From Paucibacter aquatile (GTDB lineage: Bacteria > Pseudomonadota > Gammaproteobacteria > Burkholderiales > Burkholderiaceae_C), in assembly GCF_002885975.1 (NCBI RefSeq), contig NZ_POSP01000003.1, positions 372,001 through 436,000 on the forward strand: 64,000 nt of DNA, given 5' to 3'. How positions within the stretch are numbered: position 1 is the stretch's first letter; each line of letters opens with the position of its first letter. The notes below the pieces were generated by a model, which was given only the letters and a program-made list of their open reading frames with translations, had not been told where the DNA came from and did not search any database. The position numbers were made by a program, and so were the translations under genes. This document shows positions 35,278-44,796 of the stretch, one piece after another.

Positions 35278-36690
35278 TCATGCCAAGTGGCTGACGTCGA
35301 CGAAATGGCCGCGCATGGCGGCCGCTGCGGCCATGGCCGGGCTGACCAGATGGGTGCGGCCGCCGGCGCCCTGGCGCCCTTCGAAATTGCGGTTGCTGGT
35401 GGAGGCACAGCGCTCACCGGGCTCCAGGCGGTCGGCATTCATGGCCAGGCACATGGAGCAGCCGGGCTCGCGCCACTCGAAACCTGCGGCCTTGAAGACC
35501 TGATCCAGGCCTTCAGCCTCAGCCTGCGCCTTGACCAGGCCCGAACCGGGCACGACCAGGGCCAGCTTCACATTCGAGGCCAGACGGCCGCCGATGCGGC
35601 GCACCACGGCGGCGGCCTCGCGCATGTCCTCGATGCGGCTGTTGGTGCAGGAACCGATGAAGACCTTGTCCACATGGATGTCGGCAATCGCCTTGTTGGG
35701 CTCCAGGCTCATGTACTGCAAGGCGCGTTCGATGGCGCCGCGCTTGACTGCGTCCTTTTCCTTGTCCGGGTCTGGCACGCGGGCGTTCACATCGAGCACC
35801 ATCTCGGGCGAGGTGCCCCAGGTGACTTGCGGGCGGATCTGGCTGGCGTCCAGTTCGACCACCGCGTCGAAATGCGCACCGGCATCCGAATGCAGGCCGC
35901 GCCAGTACTGCACGGCCAGATCCCATTCGACGCCGGTCGGCGTGAAGGGCCGGCCCTTGACGTAGTTCAGAGTGGTCTCGTCCACGGCGATCAAGCCGGC
36001 GCGGGCGCCGGCTTCGATGGCCATATTGCAAATCGTCATGCGGCCTTCCATGGTCAGCGCGCGGATGGCCGAGCCGCCGAACTCAATGGTGTAGCCGGTG
36101 CCGCCGGCCGTGCCGATCTTGCCGATGATGGCCAGCACGATGTCCTTGGCGCCGACGCCGGGCACGACCTGACCCTCGACGCGGATCAGCATGTTCTTGG
36201 CCTTCTTGGCCAACAAGGTCTGCGTGGCCAGCACATGCTCGACCTCGGAGGTGCCGATGCCATGAGCCAGGGCACCGAATGCCCCATGCGTAGACGTGTG
36301 GCTATCCCCGCAGACGACGGTCATGCCGGGCAGCGTGGCGCCCTGCTCCGGGCCGATCACATGGACGATGCCCTGGCGCTTGTCGTTCATCTTGAACTGG
36401 GTCACGCCGTGGCGGTCGCAGTTCTGGTCCAGGGTGTCGACCTGCAGCTTGGAGATCGGGTCGGCGATGCCGCCGCTGCGGTCGGTGGTGGGCACATTGT
36501 GGTCGCTGACCGCCAGATTGGCCGACAAACGCCAGACCTTGCGCGAGGCCAGCTCCAGGCCTTCAAAGGCCTGCGGGCTGGTCACCTCGTGCAGCAGATG
36601 GCGGTCGATGTAGAGCACGGCCGTGCCGTCGTCTTCGGTGTGGACGACATGCTCATCCCAGAGCTTGTCGTAGAGCGTGCGAGCAGTCAT
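35278..36690 (-). CDS. leuC: 3-isopropylmalate dehydratase large subunit
   Basis: A 4Fe-4S aconitase-family enzyme. The cluster cysteines are in VFIGSCTNSRIEDM and in EPGCSMCLAMNADRL. The active-site segment VCGDSHTSTHGAFGALAHGIGTSEVEHVLATQ is intact. The length of 470 residues is typical. It heads the leuC-leuD-leuB-asd series and lies 55 bases downstream of a LysR-type regulator on the same strand. Confidence 0.97.
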   Translation of the reverse strand: MTARTLYDKLWDEHVVHTEDDGTAVLYIDRHLLHEVTSPQAFEGLELASRKVWRLSANLAVSDHNVPTTDRSGGIADPISKLQVDTLDQNCDRHGVTQFKMNDKRQGIVHVIGPEQGATLPGMTVVCGDSHTSTHGAFGALAHGIGTSEVEHVLATQTLLAKKAKNMLIRVEGQVVPGVGAKDIVLAIIGKIGTAGGTGYTIEFGGSAIRALTMEGRMTICNMAIEAGARAGLIAVDETTLNYVKGRPFTPTGVEWDLAVQYWRGLHSDAGAHFDAVVELDASQIRPQVTWGTSPEMVLDVNARVPDPDKEKDAVKRGAIERALQYMSLEPNKAIADIHVDKVFIGSCTNSRIEDMREAAAVVRRIGGRLASNVKLALVVPGSGLVKAQAEAEGLDQVFKAAGFEWREPGCSMCLAMNADRLEPGERCASTSNRNFEGRQGAGGRTHLVSPAMAAAAAMRGHFVDVSHLA

Positions 36691-36745
36691 GACAGTCTTC
36701 TTTCCTTCAATTCATTCGATGAGTTCGGTTCGGCTTGAGGGTCCA

Positions 36746-37642
36746 TCAAGCCTTGGGCGCCGGCGGGCAGAGGCTGTCGACAAAGCGCTGCAGCACGGCC
36801 GGCAGGCGCTCCTGGCGCAGCACGCCCAGGCAGTACTCGCGCACGGCCCAGTCTTCGTCCAGTGCCAGCAGCTTGACGTCGAACACGCGCGAGAAGCGCT
36901 CGGCGGGCCCACCGGGCAGCACGGCCACGCCCAGGCCGGCCTCGACCAGTTGGGCAATCGCATCAAAGCCGCGCACCTGGATGCGGGCGTTGAGCGTGCG
37001 GCCCAGGGCCTGGGCCTGCTGGCGCATCATTTCCTGGGCCGAGGCGCCGGCATGCAGGCCGATCAGGTCGTAATCGAGCAGGTCGGCAAAGCGCACGCGG
37101 TCCTGCGCCGCCAGCGCATGGCGCTTGGGCACCAGCACGGCCAGGCGGCCACGGGCGTAGGACCAGGTCTGCAAGCGGCTGTCCAGCAAGGGCGCGGTGA
37201 ACACACCGGCATCGGCCCGGCCCTCGGCCACCGCCGCCTGCACCTCGGCGCTGGTCAGGTCTTCCAGGCTGATGCGGATTTGCGGGTGGCCCTGGCTGAA
37301 GGCCACCAGATCGGCCGGCAGGCATTCGGCAATCGCGCCGCTGTTGGCGGCAATGCGCAGATGGCCCTTGATGCCGCGGGCGAACTCCACCACCTCGCTC
37401 TCAAGCGCATGCAAGGAGGCATGGAGGGAGCGGATGTGGCGCACCAGGGCGCGGCAAGCCTCGGTGGGCTCGACCCCGCGCGAACGGCGCTCGAAAAGCT
37501 GCACGCCCAGGCGGGCCTCCAGATCGGACACCCGCTTGCTGGCCGCGGCCAGAGCCAAATGCTCCTGCTGCGCACCGCGCGTGATGGAGCGCGTCTGCTC
37601 GATGGCCAGCACGAGGTTGAGGGTGGTCAGATCAAGGCGCAT
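36746..37642 (-). CDS. LysR-family transcriptional regulator
   Basis: A 298-residue regulator with an N-terminal winged helix-turn-helix (about 1-60; LALAAASKRVSDLEARLGVQLFERR) and a periplasmic-binding-protein-like effector domain. It is on the same strand as leuC and could be co-transcribed with it or act on the leu genes. The effector is unknown. LysR proteins upstream of leuC are common in related bacteria, but that does not prove the target. No divergent partner gene faces it closely; the next gene, on the plus strand, is about 480 bases away. Confidence 0.9.
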   Translation of the reverse strand: MRLDLTTLNLVLAIEQTRSITRGAQQEHLALAAASKRVSDLEARLGVQLFERRSRGVEPTEACRALVRHIRSLHASLHALESEVVEFARGIKGHLRIAANSGAIAECLPADLVAFSQGHPQIRISLEDLTSAEVQAAVAEGRADAGVFTAPLLDSRLQTWSYARGRLAVLVPKRHALAAQDRVRFADLLDYDLIGLHAGASAQEMMRQQAQALGRTLNARIQVRGFDAIAQLVEAGLGVAVLPGGPAERFSRVFDVKLLALDEDWAVREYCLGVLRQERLPAVLQRFVDSLCPPAPKA

Positions 37643-38123
37643 GGGTGTGTCCGAGTTCGAAGGTCCGACAAGAGCGGGAAATCAGGGTCCGTGGCGCGAA
37701 GAAAAGCAAGTTTGGTATGCGGGAACCAGCACCGATCGCAGGGCAGACCGGCGGCAATCACCCTCGAGAGACGAAATTTAGCTTTCGCCAACAAGATGCG
37801 CACACAGAGTTCAACAATTACATCTTCGCGCCTCACGAAGTCTAAACCAGCCAGGCACGCTGTGATTCCATGTTTCTCAGCAAGCGCGAAGATGGGGCTC
37901 CGGATGTGCAGCAGGCCGCTCGGCCACAGAACTCAACCCCAGAGGCATTGGCAAAGGCCCCATCCCAGCAGAACGCCGAAAGTGTCGCGTTCACCCAGAT
38001 CCGATCCACTGTCAGGTCCACGACAGGCCGGCCGCACGCAAGTGAGAAATGAGCCCAGGAATGCACACATTCCTGCGCTTGGGCGGGCGGGGTGCGGCCT
38101 AGGATGACTCACTCACCTTCTTG
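37643..38123. other. Gene-free stretch upstream of the LysR gene and the solute-binding protein gene
   Basis: This 481-base divergent gap has no supported gene or repeat. It should hold the promoters of both neighbours. I see no convincing long palindrome for LysR binding. Confidence 0.5.
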
Positions 38124-38975
38124 ATGAATCGTTCGCGATTGCCGCCCATGCCTCAACTGCACACCTCCCCCCATCGCGCCCACAAGGGCATTTTGTTCAG
38201 CCTGCTCGCATGCGGCACCCTGCTGGGCCTGTGCGCGCCGGTCCGAGCCGCCGAGGGCGGCCCCGAGAGCGTGCACATCTGCCACGAGAACGAAGACGCC
38301 TTCCCCTGGCTGCTCAAGGACAAACCCGGCTACAGCCAGATCATGATGACGCAGCTGGAGAAGCAGCTGGGCACGCCGATCAAGCTGGTGCCCATGCCCT
38401 GGAAACAATGCCTGGCCGAAGTCAAAAGCGGCAAGATCGACGGCGCCATGAACGCCAGCTTCAGCGCCGAGCGCGCTGAGTTTGCCCATTACCCGCTCAA
38501 GCTCGACGGTGAAGCCGACGCCACCAAGCGCATGTACCGCGCCACCTACGCGCTCTACAAGACCAAGGGCGCCAGCGTCAGCTGGGACGGCAAGGCCCTG
38601 TCCGGCAATGGAACCTTCGGCGCCCAGGCCGGCTTTTCCATCGTCGCGCAGCTGAAGCAGCTGGGCGTCAAGGTCGAAGACAACGCGCCCACGGCCGATG
38701 AGCTGCTGAACCGCGTGGCCTCGGGCCGCTACCTCGCCGCGGCCCTGCAGACCACCGAGGCCGAGGCCTCGCTGGCCGCCCTGCCGGCGCTGCACAGCAA
38801 GATCGAGCGGGTCAGCCCGCCCCTGGTCGACAAGGCCTACTTCACCATCTTCTCCAAGCCCTTCTTCACCAAGCATGGCCAGACGGCGCGCGAGGTCTGG
38901 CGCCTGCAAGGCAAGCTGCGCGAATCGCCCGAGTTCAAGGGTCAGGTCTCGCACCTGATGAAGTCCGTCGACTGA
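38124..38975 (+). CDS. Periplasmic solute-binding protein, family-3-like (amino-acid type)
   Basis: A 283-residue exported protein. The first 40 or so residues form a Sec signal (hydrophobic GILFSLLACGTLLGLCAP, then VRAAEG). The mature part resembles extracellular solute-binding proteins of the amino-acid transporter type (DAFPWLLKDKPGYSQIMMTQLEKQLG; CLAEVKSGKIDGAMNASFS). No transporter permease or ATPase is adjacent, so it may feed a distant ABC system or act as a sensor domain. A later ATG at 38148 is an alternative start. The ligand is not predictable here. Confidence 0.8.
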   Translation: MNRSRLPPMPQLHTSPHRAHKGILFSLLACGTLLGLCAPVRAAEGGPESVHICHENEDAFPWLLKDKPGYSQIMMTQLEKQLGTPIKLVPMPWKQCLAEVKSGKIDGAMNASFSAERAEFAHYPLKLDGEADATKRMYRATYALYKTKGASVSWDGKALSGNGTFGAQAGFSIVAQLKQLGVKVEDNAPTADELLNRVASGRYLAAALQTTEAEASLAALPALHSKIERVSPPLVDKAYFTIFSKPFFTKHGQTAREVWRLQGKLRESPEFKGQVSHLMKSVD

Positions 38976-38997
38976 TTCGCAAGCCTGCAACAGCAAC

Positions 38998-39030
38998 AAC
39001 AACGGCGGCCCTCGGGTCGCCGTTGTTCTT
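38998..39030 (+). terminator. Rho-independent terminator after the solute-binding protein gene
   Basis: The stem AACAACGGCG / CGCCGTTGTT is followed by CTT. It lies 23 bases after the stop codon and isolates the gene from the lipid-transport operon downstream. Confidence 0.75.
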
Positions 39031-39128
39031 GGTGGGTGCAACTGCTCACGGCCACATGGGCCACCCGCTGAGGGGAGCAGGCTGTTAACCTAGGCGCACA
39101 CGGCCGGTCCGGCAGCGCGGGAGCAGAC

Positions 39129-40283
39129 TTGGGCGAGGCACAGCAAGGCGACGCTGGCGCAGGGCAAGCCGCCCAGGCGCAATGGCAGCAGGACGAATCG
39201 GGTCTGCGGCTGCGCCTGAGCGGCGATTGGCGTGGCGGCCCCATGCTGCCGCCGCCCCCCGAACCACAAGACTCGACGGATCCGCGCGAGGCCGCCCGGC
39301 CCCTGCTCATGCATGTCGACGGCCAGGCCCTCAGCCATTTCGACAGCCGCCTCGCCGCCCAGCTCTGGGCCCTGAGCCGCAGCCGCCAGCAGGCGCTGAA
39401 TACCGAGGCCCTGCCGCCGGGATTGCGCGGCATGCTGGACCTGGCCGCTCGCCAGAGCGCAGGCGATACGCCGAACGGCAAACGCCGCCCTCGCTGGCTC
39501 ACGCGCATCGGCCTGGACTGGCAGGCCCGCTACCGCCGCACGCGCGACACCCTGGCTTTCACCGGCGAGCTCTTGATCGCCGTCTACCGCGCCCTGCGCG
39601 GCAGCACCGCCATGCGCGGCGAAGACATGGCCCAGCAACTGCACGCCACCGGCCCGGCCAGCCTGCCCATCGTCACCCTGGTCAGCTTTCTGGTCGGGCT
39701 CATCATTGCCTATATGGGCGCGGCCCAGCTGCAGCGCCTGGGCGCGCAGGCCTTCATGGCCGATCTGGTGACCATCGGCGTGGTGCGCGAAATCGCAGCC
39801 CTGATGACCGGCATCATGCTGGCCGGCCGGGTCGGCGCCGCCTTTGCCGCCCAGCTGGGCAGCATGCAGGCGAATGAGGAGATCGACGCCTTGCGCGCCC
39901 TGGGTTTGAACCCGGTCGAGCACCTGGTGCTGCCGCGCGTGCTGGCCATGGCCTTGATGGCTCCCTTGCTGACCACCTTTGCCGCCGTGGTGGGCATGCT
40001 GGCGGGCTTGCTGGTGGCCGTGGGCATCTTCCATGTCGAGCTGCTGGACTACCTCTACCGCAGCTCCAAGGCCATCACCCTGGCGCATGCGGGCATCGGC
40101 CTGCTCAAGGGCACGGTCTACGGCGTGCTGGTCGCCATGGCGGGCTGCCGCCAGGGCCTGCATGCCGGCCGCAGCGCCCAGGCCGTGGGTGAAGCGACCA
40201 CGGCCGCCGTCGTGCAAGCCATCATCTGGATCGTCATCGCCGCATCGGCCTTGACGATTGCCTTTCAACGTCTGGGCTGGTGA
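39129..40283 (+). CDS. MlaE-family ABC permease with N-terminal STAS-like domain
   Basis: The permease of an MCE-type lipid ABC transporter in the inner membrane. Residues 1-95 form a divergent STAS-like domain (LLMHVDGQALSHFDSRLAAQLWAL), a fusion seen in several proteobacterial MlaE homologues. The MlaE core has five or six helices with FLVGLIIAYMGAAQLQRLGAQ, EIAALMTGIMLAGRVGAAFAAQLG and the EEIDALRALGLNPVEHLVLPR loop that docks the ATPase. No ATG precedes the domain; the TTG at 39129 is the likely start. Its stop overlaps the next ATG (TGATG). Confidence 0.9.
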   Translation: MGEAQQGDAGAGQAAQAQWQQDESGLRLRLSGDWRGGPMLPPPPEPQDSTDPREAARPLLMHVDGQALSHFDSRLAAQLWALSRSRQQALNTEALPPGLRGMLDLAARQSAGDTPNGKRRPRWLTRIGLDWQARYRRTRDTLAFTGELLIAVYRALRGSTAMRGEDMAQQLHATGPASLPIVTLVSFLVGLIIAYMGAAQLQRLGAQAFMADLVTIGVVREIAALMTGIMLAGRVGAAFAAQLGSMQANEEIDALRALGLNPVEHLVLPRVLAMALMAPLLTTFAAVVGMLAGLLVAVGIFHVELLDYLYRSSKAITLAHAGIGLLKGTVYGVLVAMAGCRQGLHAGRSAQAVGEATTAAVVQAIIWIVIAASALTIAFQRLGW

Positions 40284-41086
40284 TGGACGCGCAGCCGCAA
40301 CAGGCCTTGCCCGTGCCCTTGCCCTCGCCCTTGCTTCGCGCCGAGGATCTGACCCTGGCCGTGCCGGGGCGCGTGCTGCAGCAAGGCATCAGCTTCGAGC
40401 TGCAGCGAGGCGAGATCCTGGTGCTGATGGGCGGCAGCGGCTGTGGCAAGAGCACCCTGCTGCGCCATCTGATCGGCCTGCAGACGCCTGCCGCGGGCCG
40501 TGTACTTTATGGCGAGCAAGACCTGGCCGAGGCCGACGACGACACGATGGCGCAGCTGCGCCGCCAGTTCGGCGTGATGTTCCAGGGCGGGGCGCTGTGG
40601 AGCTCGATGACGGTGGGCGAGAACGTGATGCTGCCGCTGACCGAGTTCAGCGAGCTGGACGAAGACGCGGCCGAGCAGATGGCCCGATTCAAGCTGGCCC
40701 TGGTCGGCATGGAAGCCGCCTTTGACGAGCTGCCCAGCGCCCTCAGCGGCGGCATGAAAAAGCGTGCCGCCATCGCCCGCGCCATGGCCCTGGACCCGCC
40801 TCTGCTCTTCCTCGATGAACCCTCGGCCGGCCTGGACCCGCTCAGCGCCGCCAGCCTGGATGAACTGATCCTCAATCTGCGCGATCATCTCGGCACCAGC
40901 ATCGTGCTGGTGACGCATGAATTGAGCAGCATCTTTGCGGTAGCCGACCGCGCCCTGTTTCTCGATGCCAAGGAGAAAACCATGACCGCGCTCGATGCCC
41001 CGCGCCGTTTGCTGGAGACTGGCCCCGAGGCGGTGCGCCTGTTTTTGCGCCGCGGCGTAACGTCCGGCTCGGGAGGCCTCGCATGA
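40283..41086 (+). CDS. MlaF-like ABC transporter ATPase
   Basis: The ATPase that drives the MCE transporter. Walker A is GGSGCGKST near residues 50-58, the Q-loop is in FGVMFQGGALWSSMTV, the signature is LSGGMKKRAAIARA, and Walker B is LLFLDEPSAGLDP with the switch His in VLVTHELSS. It lies between the permease and the MCE gene with 1-4 base overlaps on both sides, so the complex is co-translated. A GTG one codon upstream is an alternative start. Confidence 0.93.
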   Translation: MDAQPQQALPVPLPSPLLRAEDLTLAVPGRVLQQGISFELQRGEILVLMGGSGCGKSTLLRHLIGLQTPAAGRVLYGEQDLAEADDDTMAQLRRQFGVMFQGGALWSSMTVGENVMLPLTEFSELDEDAAEQMARFKLALVGMEAAFDELPSALSGGMKKRAAIARAMALDPPLLFLDEPSAGLDPLSAASLDELILNLRDHLGTSIVLVTHELSSIFAVADRALFLDAKEKTMTALDAPRRLLETGPEAVRLFLRRGVTSGSGGLA

Positions 41087-42093
41087 GAAAGCGCCACGGC
41101 CACCCTGCCCTGCTGGGCCTGTTCGTCGTCACCGCCCTGATCCTGCTCTTCATCGCCGTGTTCGTCATCGCTGGCGGCAAGCTGCTGGGCGGCAAGGAAC
41201 GGGTGGTAATGTACTTCCACGGCTCCATCTACGGCTTGCAGATCGGCGCGCCGGTGGTGTTCCGCGGCGTGCACCTGGGCAATGTCAGCGCCATCGGCGT
41301 GGCCTACAACAATGCCAGCAATGCAGTGTCCATCCCGGTGGAAGCCGAACTGGAGCGCGACATGATCGGCAATCTCAGCGGCGAACGCCTGCCGGGCAGC
41401 GGCGCCTCCTCGCTCAAAGCCCTGGTCGAGCGTGGCCTGCGGGCCCAGCTGGGTCTGCAAAGCCTGCTGACCGGGCAGCTCTATGTGGACCTGGACTTCC
41501 GACCCGACAAACCCACCGTGGGCAGCACCGTCGAGGCCAGCCGCTATGTGCAGATCCCCACCGTGGCCACGCCCTTTCAGGACCTGCGCAACCAGGTGGA
41601 CGGCCTGGACATCAAGCGCCTGGTGGGCGACCTCTCGGCCATCGCCAGCACCGGCCGGCGGCTGATCGAGGGGCCCGAGCTGAGCCGCGCCCTCAAGGAC
41701 ATCGAGGCGGTAAGCGCCAGCCTGCGCCGCCTCAGCCAGCAGCTGGACCGCCGCGCCGGCCCGGTGGGCGACGCCGCCCTGAACGCCCTGGCCGCCACCC
41801 AGGACGCCATGGAGCGCATGAGCCGCGCGGCCGTGACCGTCAACGAATCGGCCGAGCGGGTGGGCAAGACCTTCAATCCCGAGGGCGCCGTGGTGCAGGA
41901 CCTGCGCCGGGTCTCCACCGAACTGGCCCGCGCCGCCGCGGCGGTGGCCGATGTGGCACAGGACGAGGCGCCGCTGAACCAGAACCTGCAGCGCGCGCTG
42001 AGAGACATTGCCCAAGCCGCCCGTGCCCTGCGCGAGCTGGCCGACACCCTGGACCAGCAACCCGAAGCCGTACTCAAGGGCCGCGCCAAATGA
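41083..42093 (+). CDS. MCE-domain (MlaD-like) lipid-binding protein
   Basis: A 336-residue protein anchored by one N-terminal helix (about 10-32), followed by an MCE domain (YFHGSIYGLQIGAPVVFRGVHLGNVSAIGV). A long C-terminal helical region (about 190-330) could extend the lipid tunnel. MCE proteins form hexameric rings that carry phospholipids across the periplasm. Its length and tail are closer to single-MCE proteins of PqiB/Mla-related systems than to E. coli MlaD (183 residues). Confidence 0.9.
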   Translation: MRKRHGHPALLGLFVVTALILLFIAVFVIAGGKLLGGKERVVMYFHGSIYGLQIGAPVVFRGVHLGNVSAIGVAYNNASNAVSIPVEAELERDMIGNLSGERLPGSGASSLKALVERGLRAQLGLQSLLTGQLYVDLDFRPDKPTVGSTVEASRYVQIPTVATPFQDLRNQVDGLDIKRLVGDLSAIASTGRRLIEGPELSRALKDIEAVSASLRRLSQQLDRRAGPVGDAALNALAATQDAMERMSRAAVTVNESAERVGKTFNPEGAVVQDLRRVSTELARAAAAVADVAQDEAPLNQNLQRALRDIAQAARALRELADTLDQQPEAVLKGRAK

Positions 42094-42713
42094 GCAGATT
42101 CCTCAATCGAATGAAGGCCGTCCCCGTGCTGATCGGCCTCAGCCTGCTCGCCGCCTGCGGCAGCTCCCCCCAGGTGCAGTACTACCAGCTGCGCGCGGAA
42201 CCGCCCGGTACATCATCCAGCCCAATCGCCGCCCCGGTCTCGGCCGATTCAGCCTCGTCGGCCTCCGCTGGCATCTGGGCCCTCGGCCCGGTGCAGATCC
42301 CCGAGTACCTGGACCGCGACGCCATCGTCCGCCCCAGCGGCCAGGCCATGCTGCGTCTGACCCCGAGCGAGCGCTGGGCCGAGTCCCTGCGCGACGCCAT
42401 CCCCCGCCTGCTGCAGCAAGACCTGGCCCGCTTGCACGGCAGCGCCCGCATCTGGCGCCTGCCCCTGCCGCCTGGGCTCTCGGCCGAACGACAGCTGCGC
42501 GTGGACATCCAAAGGCTGGACGCAGACGCAGGCCCACGCCCGCTGCTGGTGCTGCTAGCACGCTGGACCTGGCTGGACCCCAGTGGCCGCCAGCCTCCCC
42601 AGGTGCACGAACAGCGCTTCGAAGTGCCGGCCGGAGACGGCAGCACCGATGCACTGGTGGCGGCGCATCGGGCCGCGCTGTGGGCGCTGGCCCAGGCCAT
42701 CGGGGCACACTAG
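42090..42713 (+). CDS. ABC-type transport auxiliary lipoprotein (PqiC-like)
   Basis: A 207-residue outer-membrane lipoprotein candidate. The lipobox is LLAAC with Cys at about residue 22. The mature part resembles the PqiC/DUF330 family (VQYYQLRAEPP; WALGPVQIPEYLDRDAIVRPSG). It overlaps the MCE gene by 4 bases and completes a permease-ATPase-MCE-lipoprotein set that probably moves lipids between the inner and outer membranes. Confidence 0.9.
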   Translation: MSRFLNRMKAVPVLIGLSLLAACGSSPQVQYYQLRAEPPGTSSSPIAAPVSADSASSASAGIWALGPVQIPEYLDRDAIVRPSGQAMLRLTPSERWAESLRDAIPRLLQQDLARLHGSARIWRLPLPPGLSAERQLRVDIQRLDADAGPRPLLVLLARWTWLDPSGRQPPQVHEQRFEVPAGDGSTDALVAAHRAALWALAQAIGAH

Positions 42714-42724
42714 GGCCGCCCGGC

Positions 42725-44119
42725 TCAAGCCCCCATCAAAGCCTGACCGCACACCCGCAAGGTTTGACCCCGCACGGCGCCCGATTCCGGCAAGGCCAGG
42801 AAAGCGACGGCCTCGGCCACGTCGCGGGGCTGGCCGCCCTGGGACAGGGCGTTGAGGCGGCGGCCGGCTTCGCGGATCAGCCAGGGGACCTGGCGGGTCA
42901 TGTCGGTTTCGATGAAGCCGGGGGCCACGGCATTGACGGTGGCGCCGCGGGAGGCCAGCACGGCACTGCGAGCAGCGACGTAGCCGATCAGGGCCGACTT
43001 GCTGGTGGCGTAGTTGGTCTGGCCGGCATTGCCTGCTATGCCGCTGATGGACGACAGGCAGATCTCTCGCGCGCCGGGCGCCAGCAGATCGGCCTGATCC
43101 AGCGCCGCATCGATGGCCAGGATGGCCTGCAGATTGACGGCCATGACCTGCTTCCACTCGGCCTCGCTCATCTTGAACAGGCTGCGGTCGCGGGTGATGC
43201 CGGCGTTGTGCACCAGCACATCGACCGCCAGGCCGGGGTGTTGGCGCAGCCAGTCGCAGAGCGCCGCGGGAGCTGCGGCGCTGGAGATGTCCAGAGCCAA
43301 GGCGTCGCCCTGGATGCGCCGCGCCAGCTCGCGCAAATGCGGCTCGGCCGAGGGCACGTCGATGCACAGCACGCGAGCGCCCTCCTCGGCCAGGCGCGCC
43401 GCCGTGGCAGCGCCCAATCCCCGCGCGGCACCGGTGACCACGGCCAGGCGCTCGCGCAAGCGGCCCGGCACCGAAGGGAGTTCAGGGCTCGCATAAAGAG
43501 CCTGGCCTGCATCCAAACGCAGAATCCGCCCGGACACGTAAGCGCTGCGGGCGCTGCAGAAAAAGCGCAAAGGCCCCAGCAAAGCGCTCGCCGCCGCGAC
43601 CGGCACCTGCAGCGCATTGACGGTGGCCGCATGGCTGCGGCCCAGCTCCTTGGCCAGGCTGCGCACGAAACCGTCGATGCCCTGGGCGGCCGCCGCAGCC
43701 TCGGGCGAGACGCGAGCGGCCTCCAGCGGGCAAGGCGCCAGCAGCAAGAGCTTGGCGCAGGGCGCCAGGCGGCGCAGCAGGGGCGCAAAAAAGCTGCGCA
43801 GCTGGGCCAGGGACGCGAGCTCACGGCAGCCGGTGGCGTCCAGCACGGCGATGTCGACGCGGGCCGACGCATCGGCGGCCAGGTCTGTCTCCATCAGCAG
43901 GCGGGCGCCCAGTGCCTGCAGCAAGCTTCGCGCAGCTTCGCCCGCATGCCCGCCCGGCATGGCGGTCAATACCAGCTGCCGGCCACGCAGCTCGTCGCTG
44001 CCGTAGGGGCCGGCCTCGCGCCGCAGGACGCGTGGGCGCGGCAGGCCGAGCGCACGCACGAGCGGGCCCGTCAAGCGGCCAGCTGCCAGGCCGATCAAAG
44101 GATCTGAGTTCGAAGCCAT
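42725..44119 (-). CDS. High-molecular-weight FabG-type 3-oxoacyl-ACP/CoA reductase
   Basis: A 464-residue two-part short-chain dehydrogenase. Residues 1-200 form a degenerate Rossmann-like domain. Residues 210-464 are a full SDR: AVVTGAARGLGAATA (NADP-binding), VLVHNAG, and the catalytic Ser and YATSK. This layout matches FabG4-like proteins, which reduce 3-oxoacyl-CoA. It ends 12 bases from the convergent lipoprotein gene and follows the epimerase-like gene. A role in acyl-CoA metabolism next to the propionyl-CoA genes is plausible. Confidence 0.88.
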   Translation of the reverse strand: MASNSDPLIGLAAGRLTGPLVRALGLPRPRVLRREAGPYGSDELRGRQLVLTAMPGGHAGEAARSLLQALGARLLMETDLAADASARVDIAVLDATGCRELASLAQLRSFFAPLLRRLAPCAKLLLLAPCPLEAARVSPEAAAAAQGIDGFVRSLAKELGRSHAATVNALQVPVAAASALLGPLRFFCSARSAYVSGRILRLDAGQALYASPELPSVPGRLRERLAVVTGAARGLGAATAARLAEEGARVLCIDVPSAEPHLRELARRIQGDALALDISSAAAPAALCDWLRQHPGLAVDVLVHNAGITRDRSLFKMSEAEWKQVMAVNLQAILAIDAALDQADLLAPGAREICLSSISGIAGNAGQTNYATSKSALIGYVAARSAVLASRGATVNAVAPGFIETDMTRQVPWLIREAGRRLNALSQGGQPRDVAEAVAFLALPESGAVRGQTLRVCGQALMGA

Positions 44120-44140
44120 GGCGGTCCGCGAAGGGATCGA

Positions 44141-44599
<459 letters not shown>

Positions 44600-44702
44600 G
44601 TTTGGTACACCACAAAAGGAAATGTTTCAGTCGGTTTGCTGAGCAGGGGAAGAGGAAGTGAACGTGTGAACAGGTGAGCAGCGCTGCGCGCTTGGTGAAC
44701 CA

Positions 44703-44782
44703 TTCACCTGTTCACCTGTTCACCTGTTCACCTGTTCACCTGTTCACCTGTTCACCTGTTCACCTGTTCACCTGTTCACCTG
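44703..44782. repeat. Perfect octanucleotide tandem repeat, 10 copies of TTCACCTG
   Basis: TTCACCTG is repeated ten times without error, with a partial unit (TTCACCCC) at the right end. It lies in the 197-base gap between pccA and the VOC gene, within their likely transcript. An inverted copy of the unit (GTGAACAGGTGA, 44666-44677) on the left could fold back on it. Such arrays change length by slippage. Confidence 0.97.
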
Positions 44783-44796
44783 TTCACCCCTCAACC

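Noticed and set aside
44703..44782. CRISPR array
   Set aside because: The 8-bp units are contiguous and have no spacers; no cas genes are present in the window.
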